64,000 bases of DNA, from the NCBI GenBank assembly GCA_937901905.1, contig CALDIF010000033.1, positions 1-64,000 on the forward strand. The letters run 5' to 3'. Both the position numbers and the translations under genes were made by a program. Shown one piece after another: positions 25,609 through 35,000 of the stretch; the first letter of the stretch is position 1, and the number at the start of each line of letters is the position of its first letter. The DNA is from an uncultured Porphyromonadaceae bacterium. Lineage in GTDB: Bacteria; Bacteroidota; Bacteroidia; Bacteroidales; Muribaculaceae. A model generated the notes under the pieces. The model did no database searches. It saw only the letters and a program-made list of their open reading frames with translations, and was not told where the DNA came from.

Positions 25609-27603
25609 TCATCGCAGTGGAACGATGCGCACTGCAGCTCCGCCGCTACGGGCAAGACGCAAAGTGAGCACGTCGTTTGCGGTGACCTCCGCTTGCCTGA
25701 TAGCCAGTGACATCGGATTATCACGATAGTCGGCACCGGGACCATCCTCGTAAATCATCGCCATGTACTTCCTGTTCGGGTCAAGAAAAGCGAGCGGCAC
25801 CGAGAGTGTTCGAGCCTCCTCATCGGTCAAACTGCCGATAAACCACATTCCGCTATCATCACGAGCCTCGCGCGCTATGGTGACGAATTTACCCACCTCA
25901 CCGTTAGGCACAACGGTGCGACGCCATGTGGTGGGACACGACTCAATGAAAGACAACGCCGGGTGGTTCTCGTAACTCTCAATGGCATCGGCTGCCATCT
26001 GCAGCGGACTGTAGAGCACGACAAACTCGGCAAGTTGCTTGGCTATAGTACTTTGCGGACGAGTGCCGGGCACGACCTCGTCGCCGTAGTTGAAGATAGC
26101 CGGGGTGAAGTCCATCGGTCCGGCAAGACCTCGAGTGAACGGCAGGGTTGCCGTGTGTGACGGCGGATTGCCCCCGTCTGTACTCCACGCGTTGTATTCC
26201 TGACCGCGCACACCCTCTTGAGTCATCAAGTTAGGCATGGTGCGCTGCAAGCCGGTCGGCATCATCGGTTCATGGTTATCAATCATGATGTGGTGACGGG
26301 CGGCGCATTCAAGCACCTTGCGATAATGACGGGCTCCGAATTGCGAGTGTTGCAATTCCTCACCATTGAGCAACGCGCCTACATAACCTGTCTTCACCAC
26401 CTTGATGCCCAGTCGCTCGTACATCGTGAAAGCCTCCTCCATCTGCTCCTCGAGCATACGGCTTTTTCCCCACGTCTCGGTGTGTCCGACAATAAACACA
26501 CCCTTATCGCGCGCATAACGACACACTTCTTCAATGTCGTAATCGGGATAGGGCTTGGTAAAACTGATTTCTTCACCCTCACCCCAACCGTAGTTCCAGC
26601 CCTCGGCAAGCACTCCGCTGAAACCGTGCTTGGCGGCAAAGTCGATGTACCGCTTCATATTCTCGGTCGTGGCTCCATGCTTGGAACCTTGCTCCCAAGT
26701 GTGTTTTTTCTTGTGAATGCTCCACCATATTCCTATGTAGCGTCCCGGTTGTATCCACGATGTGTCGTCCCATGTGCACGGCTCATTGAGGTTAAGCATC
26801 AAGCGACTTGTAATCAAGTCACCGGCGGTGTGCCCGACAATGACTGTGCGCCATGGTGAGAGCAGCGAAGTGCCGGCCTTGACTTTCACCCCGTCTTGCC
26901 ACGGTGTCAAGGCTGCAAGCAGACGCACGGCGCCGTTCTTTCCGGCTCGTGGAGTGAGGTTCATGTCGGCATAATCGACCAACGCAGCCTCATGAATGGC
27001 AAGATGCAAGTCTTTTCCCGCCTCAATGGTGAGCGGCGTGTGAACAGTGTCCTTGGCACTCACGAAATCTCGCGTGAACAAATTCTCATAGTATATCGTG
27101 CGGTTGGTCGGGATAGACCATGCAGGCACATCGTGAGGCAGGACAAATTCGGTGAGTTCCTCAGCAACATTAACAGACTTCAACGCCTTCTGTGCGGGAA
27201 TGGAGTAGCGGAAACCCAAGCCGTCGTCAAACAACCTGAAGGTCACCGTCATTGTTGCACGCAACGAGCCGGCTCGGTAGGTAACAGCGAGCTCGTTGTA
27301 ATTGTTGCGAATCGTCTCGTCCTCACCCCATACCGTAGTCCACGTGTCGTCATGACTGTCGCGCTTGCTCGACACAATTTTCATGTTGGCTGCCATGTCG
27401 CCTTCAACGAGGCTGAAGCCGAGCCTGCTCGGGGCAAGCACGACCTCGCCGTCGCGACTGAGTGAGTAGTAAGCCTCACCATGGTCAATGCCGACCGCTA
27501 ACGTGAGATGTCCGTCGGGCGAAGTGAGTGTAAGCGGTGCCGCCACTGCCGTCGTCAGTACGGCAGACAGTAGCAACCCAACCCATGTAAACAATTGTTT
27601 CAT
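25609..27603 (-). CDS. Glycoside hydrolase family 97 (SusB-like alpha-glucosidase)
   Basis: A 664-residue periplasmic hydrolase with signal peptide (to about VAA-22). It has the N-terminal beta-sandwich, the central (beta/alpha)8 barrel (GVLAEGWNYGWGEG, VKTGYVG, IDNHEPMMPTG, NLMTQEGVRGQEYNAW) and a C-terminal beta domain. GH97 has inverting alpha-glucosidases (SusB) and retaining alpha-galactosidases. Glycine where retaining members have the nucleophile Asp (KTGYVG), plus the Glu of NHE and of TQEGVRG, points to the inverting SusB type. The 84-bp gap upstream shows no clear promoter. A SusC/SusD pair lies 11 kb away and is not adjacent. Confidence 0.92.
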   Translation of the reverse strand: MKQLFTWVGLLLSAVLTTAVAAPLTLTSPDGHLTLAVGIDHGEAYYSLSRDGEVVLAPSRLGFSLVEGDMAANMKIVSSKRDSHDDTWTTVWGEDETIRNNYNELAVTYRAGSLRATMTVTFRLFDDGLGFRYSIPAQKALKSVNVAEELTEFVLPHDVPAWSIPTNRTIYYENLFTRDFVSAKDTVHTPLTIEAGKDLHLAIHEAALVDYADMNLTPRAGKNGAVRLLAALTPWQDGVKVKAGTSLLSPWRTVIVGHTAGDLITSRLMLNLNEPCTWDDTSWIQPGRYIGIWWSIHKKKHTWEQGSKHGATTENMKRYIDFAAKHGFSGVLAEGWNYGWGEGEEISFTKPYPDYDIEEVCRYARDKGVFIVGHTETWGKSRMLEEQMEEAFTMYERLGIKVVKTGYVGALLNGEELQHSQFGARHYRKVLECAARHHIMIDNHEPMMPTGLQRTMPNLMTQEGVRGQEYNAWSTDGGNPPSHTATLPFTRGLAGPMDFTPAIFNYGDEVVPGTRPQSTIAKQLAEFVVLYSPLQMAADAIESYENHPALSFIESCPTTWRRTVVPNGEVGKFVTIAREARDDSGMWFIGSLTDEEARTLSVPLAFLDPNRKYMAMIYEDGPGADYRDNPMSLAIRQAEVTANDVLTLRLARSGGAAVRIVPLR

Positions 27604-27687
27604 TATTGGTTATGAAATTGGTAAGTGTAATAGTCTATTATTGGTTTATTGAAGTTTTAAAGCATTGCAATGTATCTAAAACAGATA

Positions 27688-29085
27688 TCAACGTTTTTTC
27701 ACAGTGGAGCCGTCTATCCATTCATTGATGTTGAGCGTCGCTTCCACGTCATCCTCAATGTCATCGCGCAGGTTGCAGAAGAAGTCTATGCCCGTGCGCT
27801 TCTCAAGTTCGTCAATCGTGATATATTCGGCATTCTGCTTATCGCTCGTGCTGCTGCAGTGGTATGTCCAAATACCCATGGCGCGGAAAGTGCCGTGGTA
27901 GTTACCGTCACCGCAATCGGCACTGCTCTTGTCGTAGGCGAGCAATGCCATATAAAAGTACTTGGGTACAATGAGGCGACCGTTACACAACGTACTGAAC
28001 AAGCCGTCAACCTGTTGGTCGTTTAGCGTGACCTTATCGCTGATGGTAGCCGCCTTGACGACATAGAGCGTGTCGCAGTCGGCAGCCCATGTGCGAACAT
28101 CGCTCTCAAGTTGAGACCACTGTCCTCTGTTATGGTATTGGATTTGAGGCTGAATGTTACTCAAGAAACACGTTTGCTTGGACATAGCCGTTGTTGCACG
28201 ACGGTCGGCACTGGGACACAAGTGTCCGCGTGAATATCCGCTCGACGAGTAGTCATCGAGTGTTGAACGTGTCTCCTCCGGCAACTCGGGATCTTCCTTG
28301 AAGTCGTCTTTGCGTTTAACATTGCTCACCCTATTGAGGGGGTTCATCTGGTAGCACGTCCACCGGTTGGCAACCTTGTCATTATCCCACTCGAGCGCGT
28401 AGTTCACGCCATAGCCTTCGTCATTCTCCTTCTGTACCCACGACATGTTAGCCTTGTCACTGATGCGCGGGAACTCAAGGCGATCAAAGCCGTAACTCTT
28501 CGGGGAGCCGGTCATGTTACCGGTATTGCTTGTCCAATAGTCACTCAAAGCATTGCGATTGAGGTTATCATCGTCAACAAAGGTATAAATGACAGTAACA
28601 ATGTTGCTGGTGAGATCGTTGCCTATTGCCATCGCCTTGACTGTCTTTGTTTCGTTGACCGTGAAGGTCACCGGCGAGGTGCCGTTGCGTGACGATGTGG
28701 TCGGGTCAGTGCCGTCGGTCGTGTAGTAGATGACGGCATCGGGCGTGCCGCACGTGATTGTCACCGTGGTGGAACTACTGATGTTTCGTGTTCCAGGAGT
28801 GATAACCGGATCCTCGATGTCAAGCACATCTAACGCACTCATCTGGCTATAGAGGAAGTCTTCACTTTGAGAGGCATTATTAACGTATATCTTCACACCG
28901 ATACCACCGGTCGAACCGAACTGTCCTCCCACATATCGCACGCTGTCCAACGATGCCAATTCGTAACGATGAACTTCGCCGTTCTTCATCGTGATAGTCA
29001 ACGATTGTGCGGCAGCACCGAGGCTCACCGCGAGCATCAAAGCGATAATGGCGAATTTCACTATGTTGTTCAATTTTGTCTTCAT
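27688..29085 (-). CDS. Secreted DNA/RNA non-specific endonuclease with chitobiase-type module
   Basis: A 465-residue secreted nuclease. A signal peptide (about 1-27, ending GAAAQ) precedes a short beta region, a chitobiase C-terminal-like Ig module (about 95-170: ITCGTPDAVIYYTTDGTDPT) and a nuclease domain of the NUC1/beta-beta-alpha-metal type (about 180-450). The catalytic motif is RGHLCPSADR, with SNIQPQ and a downstream asparagine as Mg ligand. It cleaves DNA and RNA outside the cell or in the periplasm. The start is ATG 29085, placed by a strong Shine-Dalgarno 8 nt upstream; ATG 29091 is only 2 nt from it. It lies 18 bp after the stop of the modular protein gene, so the two form an operon. 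Confidence 0.9.
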   Translation of the reverse strand: MKTKLNNIVKFAIIALMLAVSLGAAAQSLTITMKNGEVHRYELASLDSVRYVGGQFGSTGGIGVKIYVNNASQSEDFLYSQMSALDVLDIEDPVITPGTRNISSSTTVTITCGTPDAVIYYTTDGTDPTTSSRNGTSPVTFTVNETKTVKAMAIGNDLTSNIVTVIYTFVDDDNLNRNALSDYWTSNTGNMTGSPKSYGFDRLEFPRISDKANMSWVQKENDEGYGVNYALEWDNDKVANRWTCYQMNPLNRVSNVKRKDDFKEDPELPEETRSTLDDYSSSGYSRGHLCPSADRRATTAMSKQTCFLSNIQPQIQYHNRGQWSQLESDVRTWAADCDTLYVVKAATISDKVTLNDQQVDGLFSTLCNGRLIVPKYFYMALLAYDKSSADCGDGNYHGTFRAMGIWTYHCSSTSDKQNAEYITIDELEKRTGIDFFCNLRDDIEDDVEATLNINEWIDGSTVKKR

Positions 29086-29091
29086 AGTCAT

Positions 29092-29105
29092 GTCCTCCTT
29101 TCTTT
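29092..29105 (-). promoter_or_regulatory. Strong Shine-Dalgarno sequence before the nuclease gene
   Basis: On the minus strand this reads AAAGAAAGGAGGAC and includes AGAAAGGAGG, ten bases complementary to the usual 16S rRNA 3' end. GGAGG lies 8 nt before ATG 29085. It overlaps the stop codon of the upstream gene. Such sites are rare in Bacteroidota, whose ribosomes normally hide the anti-SD. Confidence 0.85.
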
Positions 29106-31683
29106 AACGCTTGATGGCTTTCTTGCCGTTAACAATGTATATACCTGCAGGCAACTCGTCCCAGCCACACTGCATCTTCACGCCCATGAGGTTGTAAACA
29201 CCCTCGTGCACCGTTCGAGACTTGTCGGTGCGTATGTCATTCACGGCAGTGGTGAGTTCGGTGCCATCGTCCTCAAGAACGAGACGCACGCCTTGACCGC
29301 TCGGGGTGAGCAGGTAAGCATCGGTGCCGTTAAGTTCAACTGTCAATGCATTATTCCAATTACCGTTGGCGTCCATCACCTTGAGCGTGTTGTGAACATC
29401 GCTCACTGTGGTCGGCGAGAACACACCGGCAAAACTGTAAACGTCACCCGATGCGAGTGCACGCCGCGGACCTCCGCTCCATGAAACCGGACCGTTAATA
29501 GTGCGACGCAATGGCAGCGGATCATCGTTGCGCAACGTCGTGCCGTATACCGACACATATTCCACGTCCTCGTTCGCTCTCACCAGATAAGGCATACCTG
29601 CCTCCATGTGGTCGGTCTCACGGAACACCATGTTACCCACGTTCTCGTTACCGTCCAACGGCTCACCCTCGACAAGGTCTACATATTCGAGTATGTCACC
29701 GTCGAAATCATCAATGTCGAACGGCACGGTAACCGGAGTCCACAGTCCGGCGGTAAAAGCACGCTTCCACAGCACGTTTGCTGATGATTGGTTTGCCATG
29801 GGCAGCACGAAGTCTTTGGTCGGGTTCACCACGTAGACCCATGCCGGAGTCTCGTCTTGCTCCATCGGGTCGACTGTTGAGGTGCCAGTGACGATTCCGG
29901 TCACGTCAACCAATGCGCCCTCGTATGCTGTCACACCGTTCAAGGTCAGGTTGTCAGTGCCGATGCGCACGTCGTTCAACTTAACCCAGTCGGCAAGGTG
30001 GTCGTCCAAATCGGTCACTGCGATCTCGGACGGCGATGTCGTAACCTCGGTCACAGGGTCGGCAATGACGAGAAAATCGGTGTTCGTCAACTCATTGTCA
30101 ACAACAAACAACGGCAAGCCCGACAAGGCCTCGGTGTCAAATTTTCCCACAATCCAACCAGCCAAGTGCTGATTGTAAGCGAGGGCACGACTGGGCTTGA
30201 TGCCCTTCATCAATATAGCACCGCCGGCATCACGCACGTAGGCATCGGTTGTGCCGGCAATTTCGCCCTCGGCAACACTCAACACGCGAGCGTTTGCTTC
30301 GTTGGAAAGAAACAGCCGTACTGTCTCGCCGGCAGGAACCTCCTTGAAGGCAGCAATGCCGTCAACAGTGCTATAGGTCGCCTCGGACGTGGCAGCCTTG
30401 TAGAGGAAAATGTCTTTTTGGTTGCCTGCCGCACTACTTGTATAGCACGAAATAAGACTGCTGGAACTGTTGTATCGCATGTGATTGGGGTAGGAGTCAT
30501 CGGTATTAAACACGATTGTTGCCACTCCATCTCCTGCGATAGTGACACTCGCTTGAGTTTGGCTGTCATTATAGTTATTCAGATACTTCAAGTAGTTTTG
30601 ACCTGACGATTTGGTACCGGTCGCTGCAAGATATTGACCGTTGTAGGTCTCACCGCTTGCCTTGAAAGACCATGAGTCTGCACTGCCGGTGAGTTCATAT
30701 ATCTCAACCGTTTCACTCGGAGTAATCGTGAGTTTACCACCCTTGTTGACTACTGTAACAGCGGTAATGTCACGATTATTGGGCTTTTCGGTTGTGCTGA
30801 TGGCATAACCGTCACCCACCTCGCCCATAGTGGCGATTAACAGTCGGTCACCGGCAACAAGGTCATCGGCACTCGTGACAAGGACATAGTCGCCATCGGT
30901 CACCGTAGTGGAACCACCACCGTCAATAATAGTGTAGGTCGCTGTTGCCACATCACTTGCAACACCGTTTTTCACGGCTATCGCCTTAAGCGTGTGGGTG
31001 CCTACCTCGCTGAAGGTCACCGAAGTTCCGGAAGGCGAAGCGAGAGTGGGAGTCACACCGCCGGTTGCATAGCGTATTGTTGCCCCCTCGGTGGCACAAC
31101 TCATCGTCACCATGATTGCCGTGGCACTCTCGGTACCACTGACGGGGTCAAACGTAGGCGCATCGGGGGCTGATTGGGCTTCGGCCTCGGTAATTTCCAT
31201 CGATAACAAGCACAACTGTCCGGCACTACTGCTGCCATCGGTGCCGTAATCCGCCTTGGCACCGACCGTGAAGGTAACAGATGTTGAATTGCCTGTCCAT
31301 GTAACGTTGTTGTCACCACTTGCCTGGTGGGCGATAGAACCATTGCTCGCGGTAATCGGGGCAAGTCGCTTTTTACCCTGCGTCGACAGGTTGATAACAA
31401 TCTGTGTAAACGCAGCACCGTCTGTTTTAACGGTTAATGTGCCATTTGCGTAGATGCGCAAATCCGTGCCTGTACTGTTGTAAGTGGCTGCTGTGCCACC
31501 GGTTTTCACCGCTGTGAGTGTGTATGGCGATGACGTGGCGGTAACGCCCATTTTTGTACTCCCGTCGTACACGTCGGTAAATGTCAAGTCGCTCATAGTA
31601 ATAGTAAGGGAGGTCACGGTCGCCGACCATACCGTCGCCACACCGAGCAACATTGACATCATCAAGATTAGTAGTTTTCTCAT
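29104..31683 (-). CDS. Large secreted modular protein with chitobiase-type module and CTD-like tail
   Basis: An 859-residue secreted protein. After a signal peptide (about 1-20) come a Thr/Ser-rich beta domain (about 22-165), a chitobiase C-terminal-like module (about 175-255), a second beta domain (about 260-430: DYVLVTSADDLVAGDRLLIA), and a region with OB-fold-like features recalling DUF5689 (about 545-650). The end, VYNLMGVKMQ then LPAGIYIVNGKK, resembles C-terminal signals of type IX secretion cargo found in Bacteroidales, so surface display is likely. No catalytic motif was seen. It is the first gene of a pair with the secreted nuclease, suggesting it binds the substrate or helps anchor the enzyme. 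Confidence 0.75.
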   Translation of the reverse strand: MRKLLILMMSMLLGVATVWSATVTSLTITMSDLTFTDVYDGSTKMGVTATSSPYTLTAVKTGGTAATYNSTGTDLRIYANGTLTVKTDGAAFTQIVINLSTQGKKRLAPITASNGSIAHQASGDNNVTWTGNSTSVTFTVGAKADYGTDGSSSAGQLCLLSMEITEAEAQSAPDAPTFDPVSGTESATAIMVTMSCATEGATIRYATGGVTPTLASPSGTSVTFSEVGTHTLKAIAVKNGVASDVATATYTIIDGGGSTTVTDGDYVLVTSADDLVAGDRLLIATMGEVGDGYAISTTEKPNNRDITAVTVVNKGGKLTITPSETVEIYELTGSADSWSFKASGETYNGQYLAATGTKSSGQNYLKYLNNYNDSQTQASVTIAGDGVATIVFNTDDSYPNHMRYNSSSSLISCYTSSAAGNQKDIFLYKAATSEATYSTVDGIAAFKEVPAGETVRLFLSNEANARVLSVAEGEIAGTTDAYVRDAGGAILMKGIKPSRALAYNQHLAGWIVGKFDTEALSGLPLFVVDNELTNTDFLVIADPVTEVTTSPSEIAVTDLDDHLADWVKLNDVRIGTDNLTLNGVTAYEGALVDVTGIVTGTSTVDPMEQDETPAWVYVVNPTKDFVLPMANQSSANVLWKRAFTAGLWTPVTVPFDIDDFDGDILEYVDLVEGEPLDGNENVGNMVFRETDHMEAGMPYLVRANEDVEYVSVYGTTLRNDDPLPLRRTINGPVSWSGGPRRALASGDVYSFAGVFSPTTVSDVHNTLKVMDANGNWNNALTVELNGTDAYLLTPSGQGVRLVLEDDGTELTTAVNDIRTDKSRTVHEGVYNLMGVKMQCGWDELPAGIYIVNGKKAIKR

Positions 31684-31743
31684 AAGATTGATATTGTTTT
31701 TTAGTTATTTTGTTTCGGAATGGTCACAATCCGCAATATTTTG

Positions 31744-31751
31744 CAAATATA
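31744..31751 (-). promoter_or_regulatory. -7 element of the modular secreted protein gene
   Basis: TATATTTG on the minus strand, 60 bp before ATG 31683. No TTTG is found at the usual distance upstream. Confidence 0.45.
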
Positions 31752-31887
31752 CAATAAAATCCTCACATATAGCATAAAATGATTGATTTTTCGTGTTTTT
31801 CGTGATTTCATGGAGACATTTTTCACTCAAAAAAAATACTCTTGAAAATAAAAGTGAAAATGCTATCACTAATTAAATATTTTTTGC

Positions 31888-31895
31888 TAACTTTG
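31888..31895 (+). promoter_or_regulatory. -7 element of the 1685-residue surface protein gene
   Basis: TAACTTTG, about 120 bp before ATG 32016. No TTTG is at 19-20 bp upstream, so the -33 site is poor and expression may need an activator. The leader is long for this organism. Confidence 0.6.
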
Positions 31896-31903
31896 CTGCG
31901 GCT

Positions 31904-31928
31904 AATGGTGTGCCGCTATTACACCATT
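31904..31928 (+). promoter_or_regulatory. Stem-loop at the 5' end of the surface-protein mRNA
   Basis: AATGGTGT (31904-31911) pairs perfectly with ACACCATT (31921-31928) around a 9-nt loop. It begins about where transcription from 31888-31895 should start, so it would form a 5'-terminal hairpin, a feature that can protect mRNA from decay. Confidence 0.5.
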
Positions 31929-32015
31929 CACATTATACCATAAACATAAAACTTTTTCTAACTTAATTATTTTATTCACTTAATCTTTAACCTTTAACTT
32001 CAAAACAACTGTCAC

Positions 32016-35000
32016 ATGAAAAAGTATTTTACTTTGATGTTGTTGACACTTGCCGCGTTGGTCGGTCTGCAGTCACAGGCAGCTGTTTATGTGCTCGGTA
32101 ACGCCCCTCTTGGAGACTGGCAATTAGACAATGCGCTTGAATTGCAGCAACAAGATGGCGACATCTACACATTAACAGTTGAGAATGTAGGCTCCGGCGT
32201 GTGGTTCTGTTTCTTGAACGGCGGACAGGATTGGGATCACCAATACGGTCCGTCCACCGGAAACGGGAGTGAACCCACCGGCGAGTGGGAAAGTGCGACG
32301 TTGGGTGGCAATAACTCATGGCAGACCAAGGCTGCCGGCACCTACACTTTCCAGTATGACGCGACGGCAAACCGTGCCAAAATCACGGTAGCCAATCCGG
32401 TTGTTGCCGATGAGGCTTATTACCTCATAGGCGAATTCAACGGATGGGATAAAGAGACCCAGGTGGCTTTCACCAAGAGCGATGATGCCTATTCGTTGAC
32501 CAAAACCTTCAGCGGTCAGTTTAAAGTGCGTGACGCCAATGGCGCGTGGTACGGATATGCCACCTCTGATGCGTACTACACTATTACCGCAGACGGAAGT
32601 TTCGAACTTGCTTCCGGTAATAATTTTAACCTTGCTGTCGAGCGTGAATACACCTTGACCATCAAGGACGGAGTGTTAACCATATCAGGTTTCCCCACCG
32701 AGCCCGTTGAGCCCGCCTATTACCTGATTGGTGCATTTAACGATTGGAACGACGATACCAAAGTCAAGTTTGACTCTGATGCCGACTTCACCAACTTCAC
32801 GCTGACCAAGAAATTCAGCGGCGAGTTCAAGATCAAGAATGAAGACGGCACATGGTTTGGTGGATTGACCGATGACGGCACACCCTACGAGCTCCACAAG
32901 GAGTGGCCTCAGGTTCAAATGAGCGATAGCAATACTGCTTCAAACTTTGTCATCAATGGCGAGGACAGCGAGTACACTCTCACCATCAACGACGGCGTGC
33001 TCACAGTTACCGGTTGGCCTGTCGATGAGGTTTATATCCTCGGCGAGGTTAACGGCAATGAATGGGCTGCTAACGTCGGCGTGAAGATGGAGGCGAGTGC
33101 GACAGCCGCTAATGTCTACACCGCCCATGTGAGCACCGAGGGCAAAAACTCGGGTTACAGTTACTTCAGTTTCTCGAAGGCTCTCGCACAGGAAAGCACG
33201 GGCTGGGAAGACATCGCCGCTTCGCGTTTTGGCGCAGTCAGTGAAAATGATTTCTTGGTTACTGCCGAGCAGATTGGCAATAGCATCTCTCTCGAGATGA
33301 ACTCCGATCCTCATCCTTTCAAAATTCCCGCCGGCGAATGGGATATCACTGTTGACTTGAATGAGATGAAAGTTGTCATCCAAGGCGATTATGTTCCCTA
33401 TGTCGCACCGTTGTATCTGATCCAAAACGATGCCGAAGGCAAGTGGCAACTCAATGACCTTGAGGCACTTGAGGTTAGCGATGGCTTGTACGTCGGTCAA
33501 GTGGATGTGATTGATGCAGGTGACGGCTTCGGCTACTTCGGCTTCACCCGGGCAATGGGCGAGAATTTCGAAGCGATTGATGCGTACCGCGTAGGCCCGG
33601 TGAGCGAGGGCAACTTCCTCATGACAGAGGAGATGCTCAACACCGAGATTGACCTTGAAGCAAACACCAACGTCTTCCAGGCTCGTGCCGGTAGCAAACT
33701 CAACTTCACCATTGACTTGGATGGCGAGAAACCACACTTCCTCTTCGATGGCAAGATAGTCCCCGAGCCCGAAGTGACGGTGAAGGCTTTCATCATCGGC
33801 ACTGCCGATGAGAATTGGACCGCCGACAGCCAAACGACAACCATTGAGTTGCCTCTTGGCGAAGATGAGGATGCGACTCCGCTCTACGTGAGCGAATTTG
33901 TCGAAATCCCCGCCGGTTTCCAATTCAAGGTCGTTAAAGAAGTGTACACCGAGGGGGTTGACCAAGCAGAGCAGACTTGGCTCGGTGCCGAGGCTGATGA
34001 AGGCACCTTCCACTGGGTGACCGAACTCGGCCGGGAAATCGCTATCTTCGATGAGAACAGCAAGAACTTGTTCATCGAGAAGGGCGGTTACCTGCAATTC
34101 ACCGTTAACGAGGGCTTCACCACCCTCAAGGTCGACGGTGACCTCAACCCCGACCCGCTGTACGTAATCAGCAACGTCGAGGGCGGCGAGATGACCCCGC
34201 TTGAGGGCGAGGAACTCGCTGCTGACGGTCAAGGTGACGGTGTGATGGGCTACTTCGGCAGCATTAAGGCTGTTGACAGTGGTGACGGCTTCGGCTACTT
34301 CGGCTTTACCTACAAGTTGGGTGAGTGGGACGACATCGCATCGTTCCGCCGCGGTCCCGAGAGCGAGGGCGACTTCTTGCTCAACGAGGAGCAACTCAAC
34401 AAGGACATTCCGATGTTCGCCAACGATAAGGTTTATAAGGTTCGTGCCGGTAGCGAACTCAATATTGAGTACTTCGTGACTCCGAACGGCGAATATGTCA
34501 AGTTTACGGGTGAACTTGCTCCCGAACCGGTAGTGAACGACACTTACGCTATCTGGGGTGGCACCGACGATGACTGGACCGACAAGGTTGAGTTTGAGTT
34601 GTTGCCGGCTGAAGACGAACAGGCTAACTCGTTCTACGAGACCGGCGAGGTCGATATTCCTGCCGGATTCCAATTCAAGATGGTGCGCACTCGCATTGTT
34701 GACAACAACGACCCGCAGTACACCTACTTCGGCGCTGTCAGCGATGAGGGCACATTCTTCTGGGTAACCGAGGAGATGCTCGGTCAGGAAATCGATTTGC
34801 TTGAGGGCGAGGGCAACAACCTCTACTTCGAGAAGGCCGGTAAGTTCAACTTCCGCTTGAGCGAGGACTTGAGCAAACTCGTCGTGACCGGCGAGTTTGA
34901 GGCAGAGCCCGAGCCCGCTAAAGAAGAGGCTCTCTACGTGCTTGGTGAGGTCGATGGACGCACCGAGTGGAACGCATATGAGGGCAGTGAGATGCTCGTC

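Larger units (their letters stand above)
31684..32015. other. Divergent intergenic region
   Basis: A 332-bp AT-rich region between two divergently transcribed surface-protein genes. It holds a minus-strand TATATTTG (31751-31744), a plus-strand TAACTTTG (31888-31895) and an 8-bp hairpin at the start of the plus-strand leader. No gene is visible. Confidence 0.6.
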
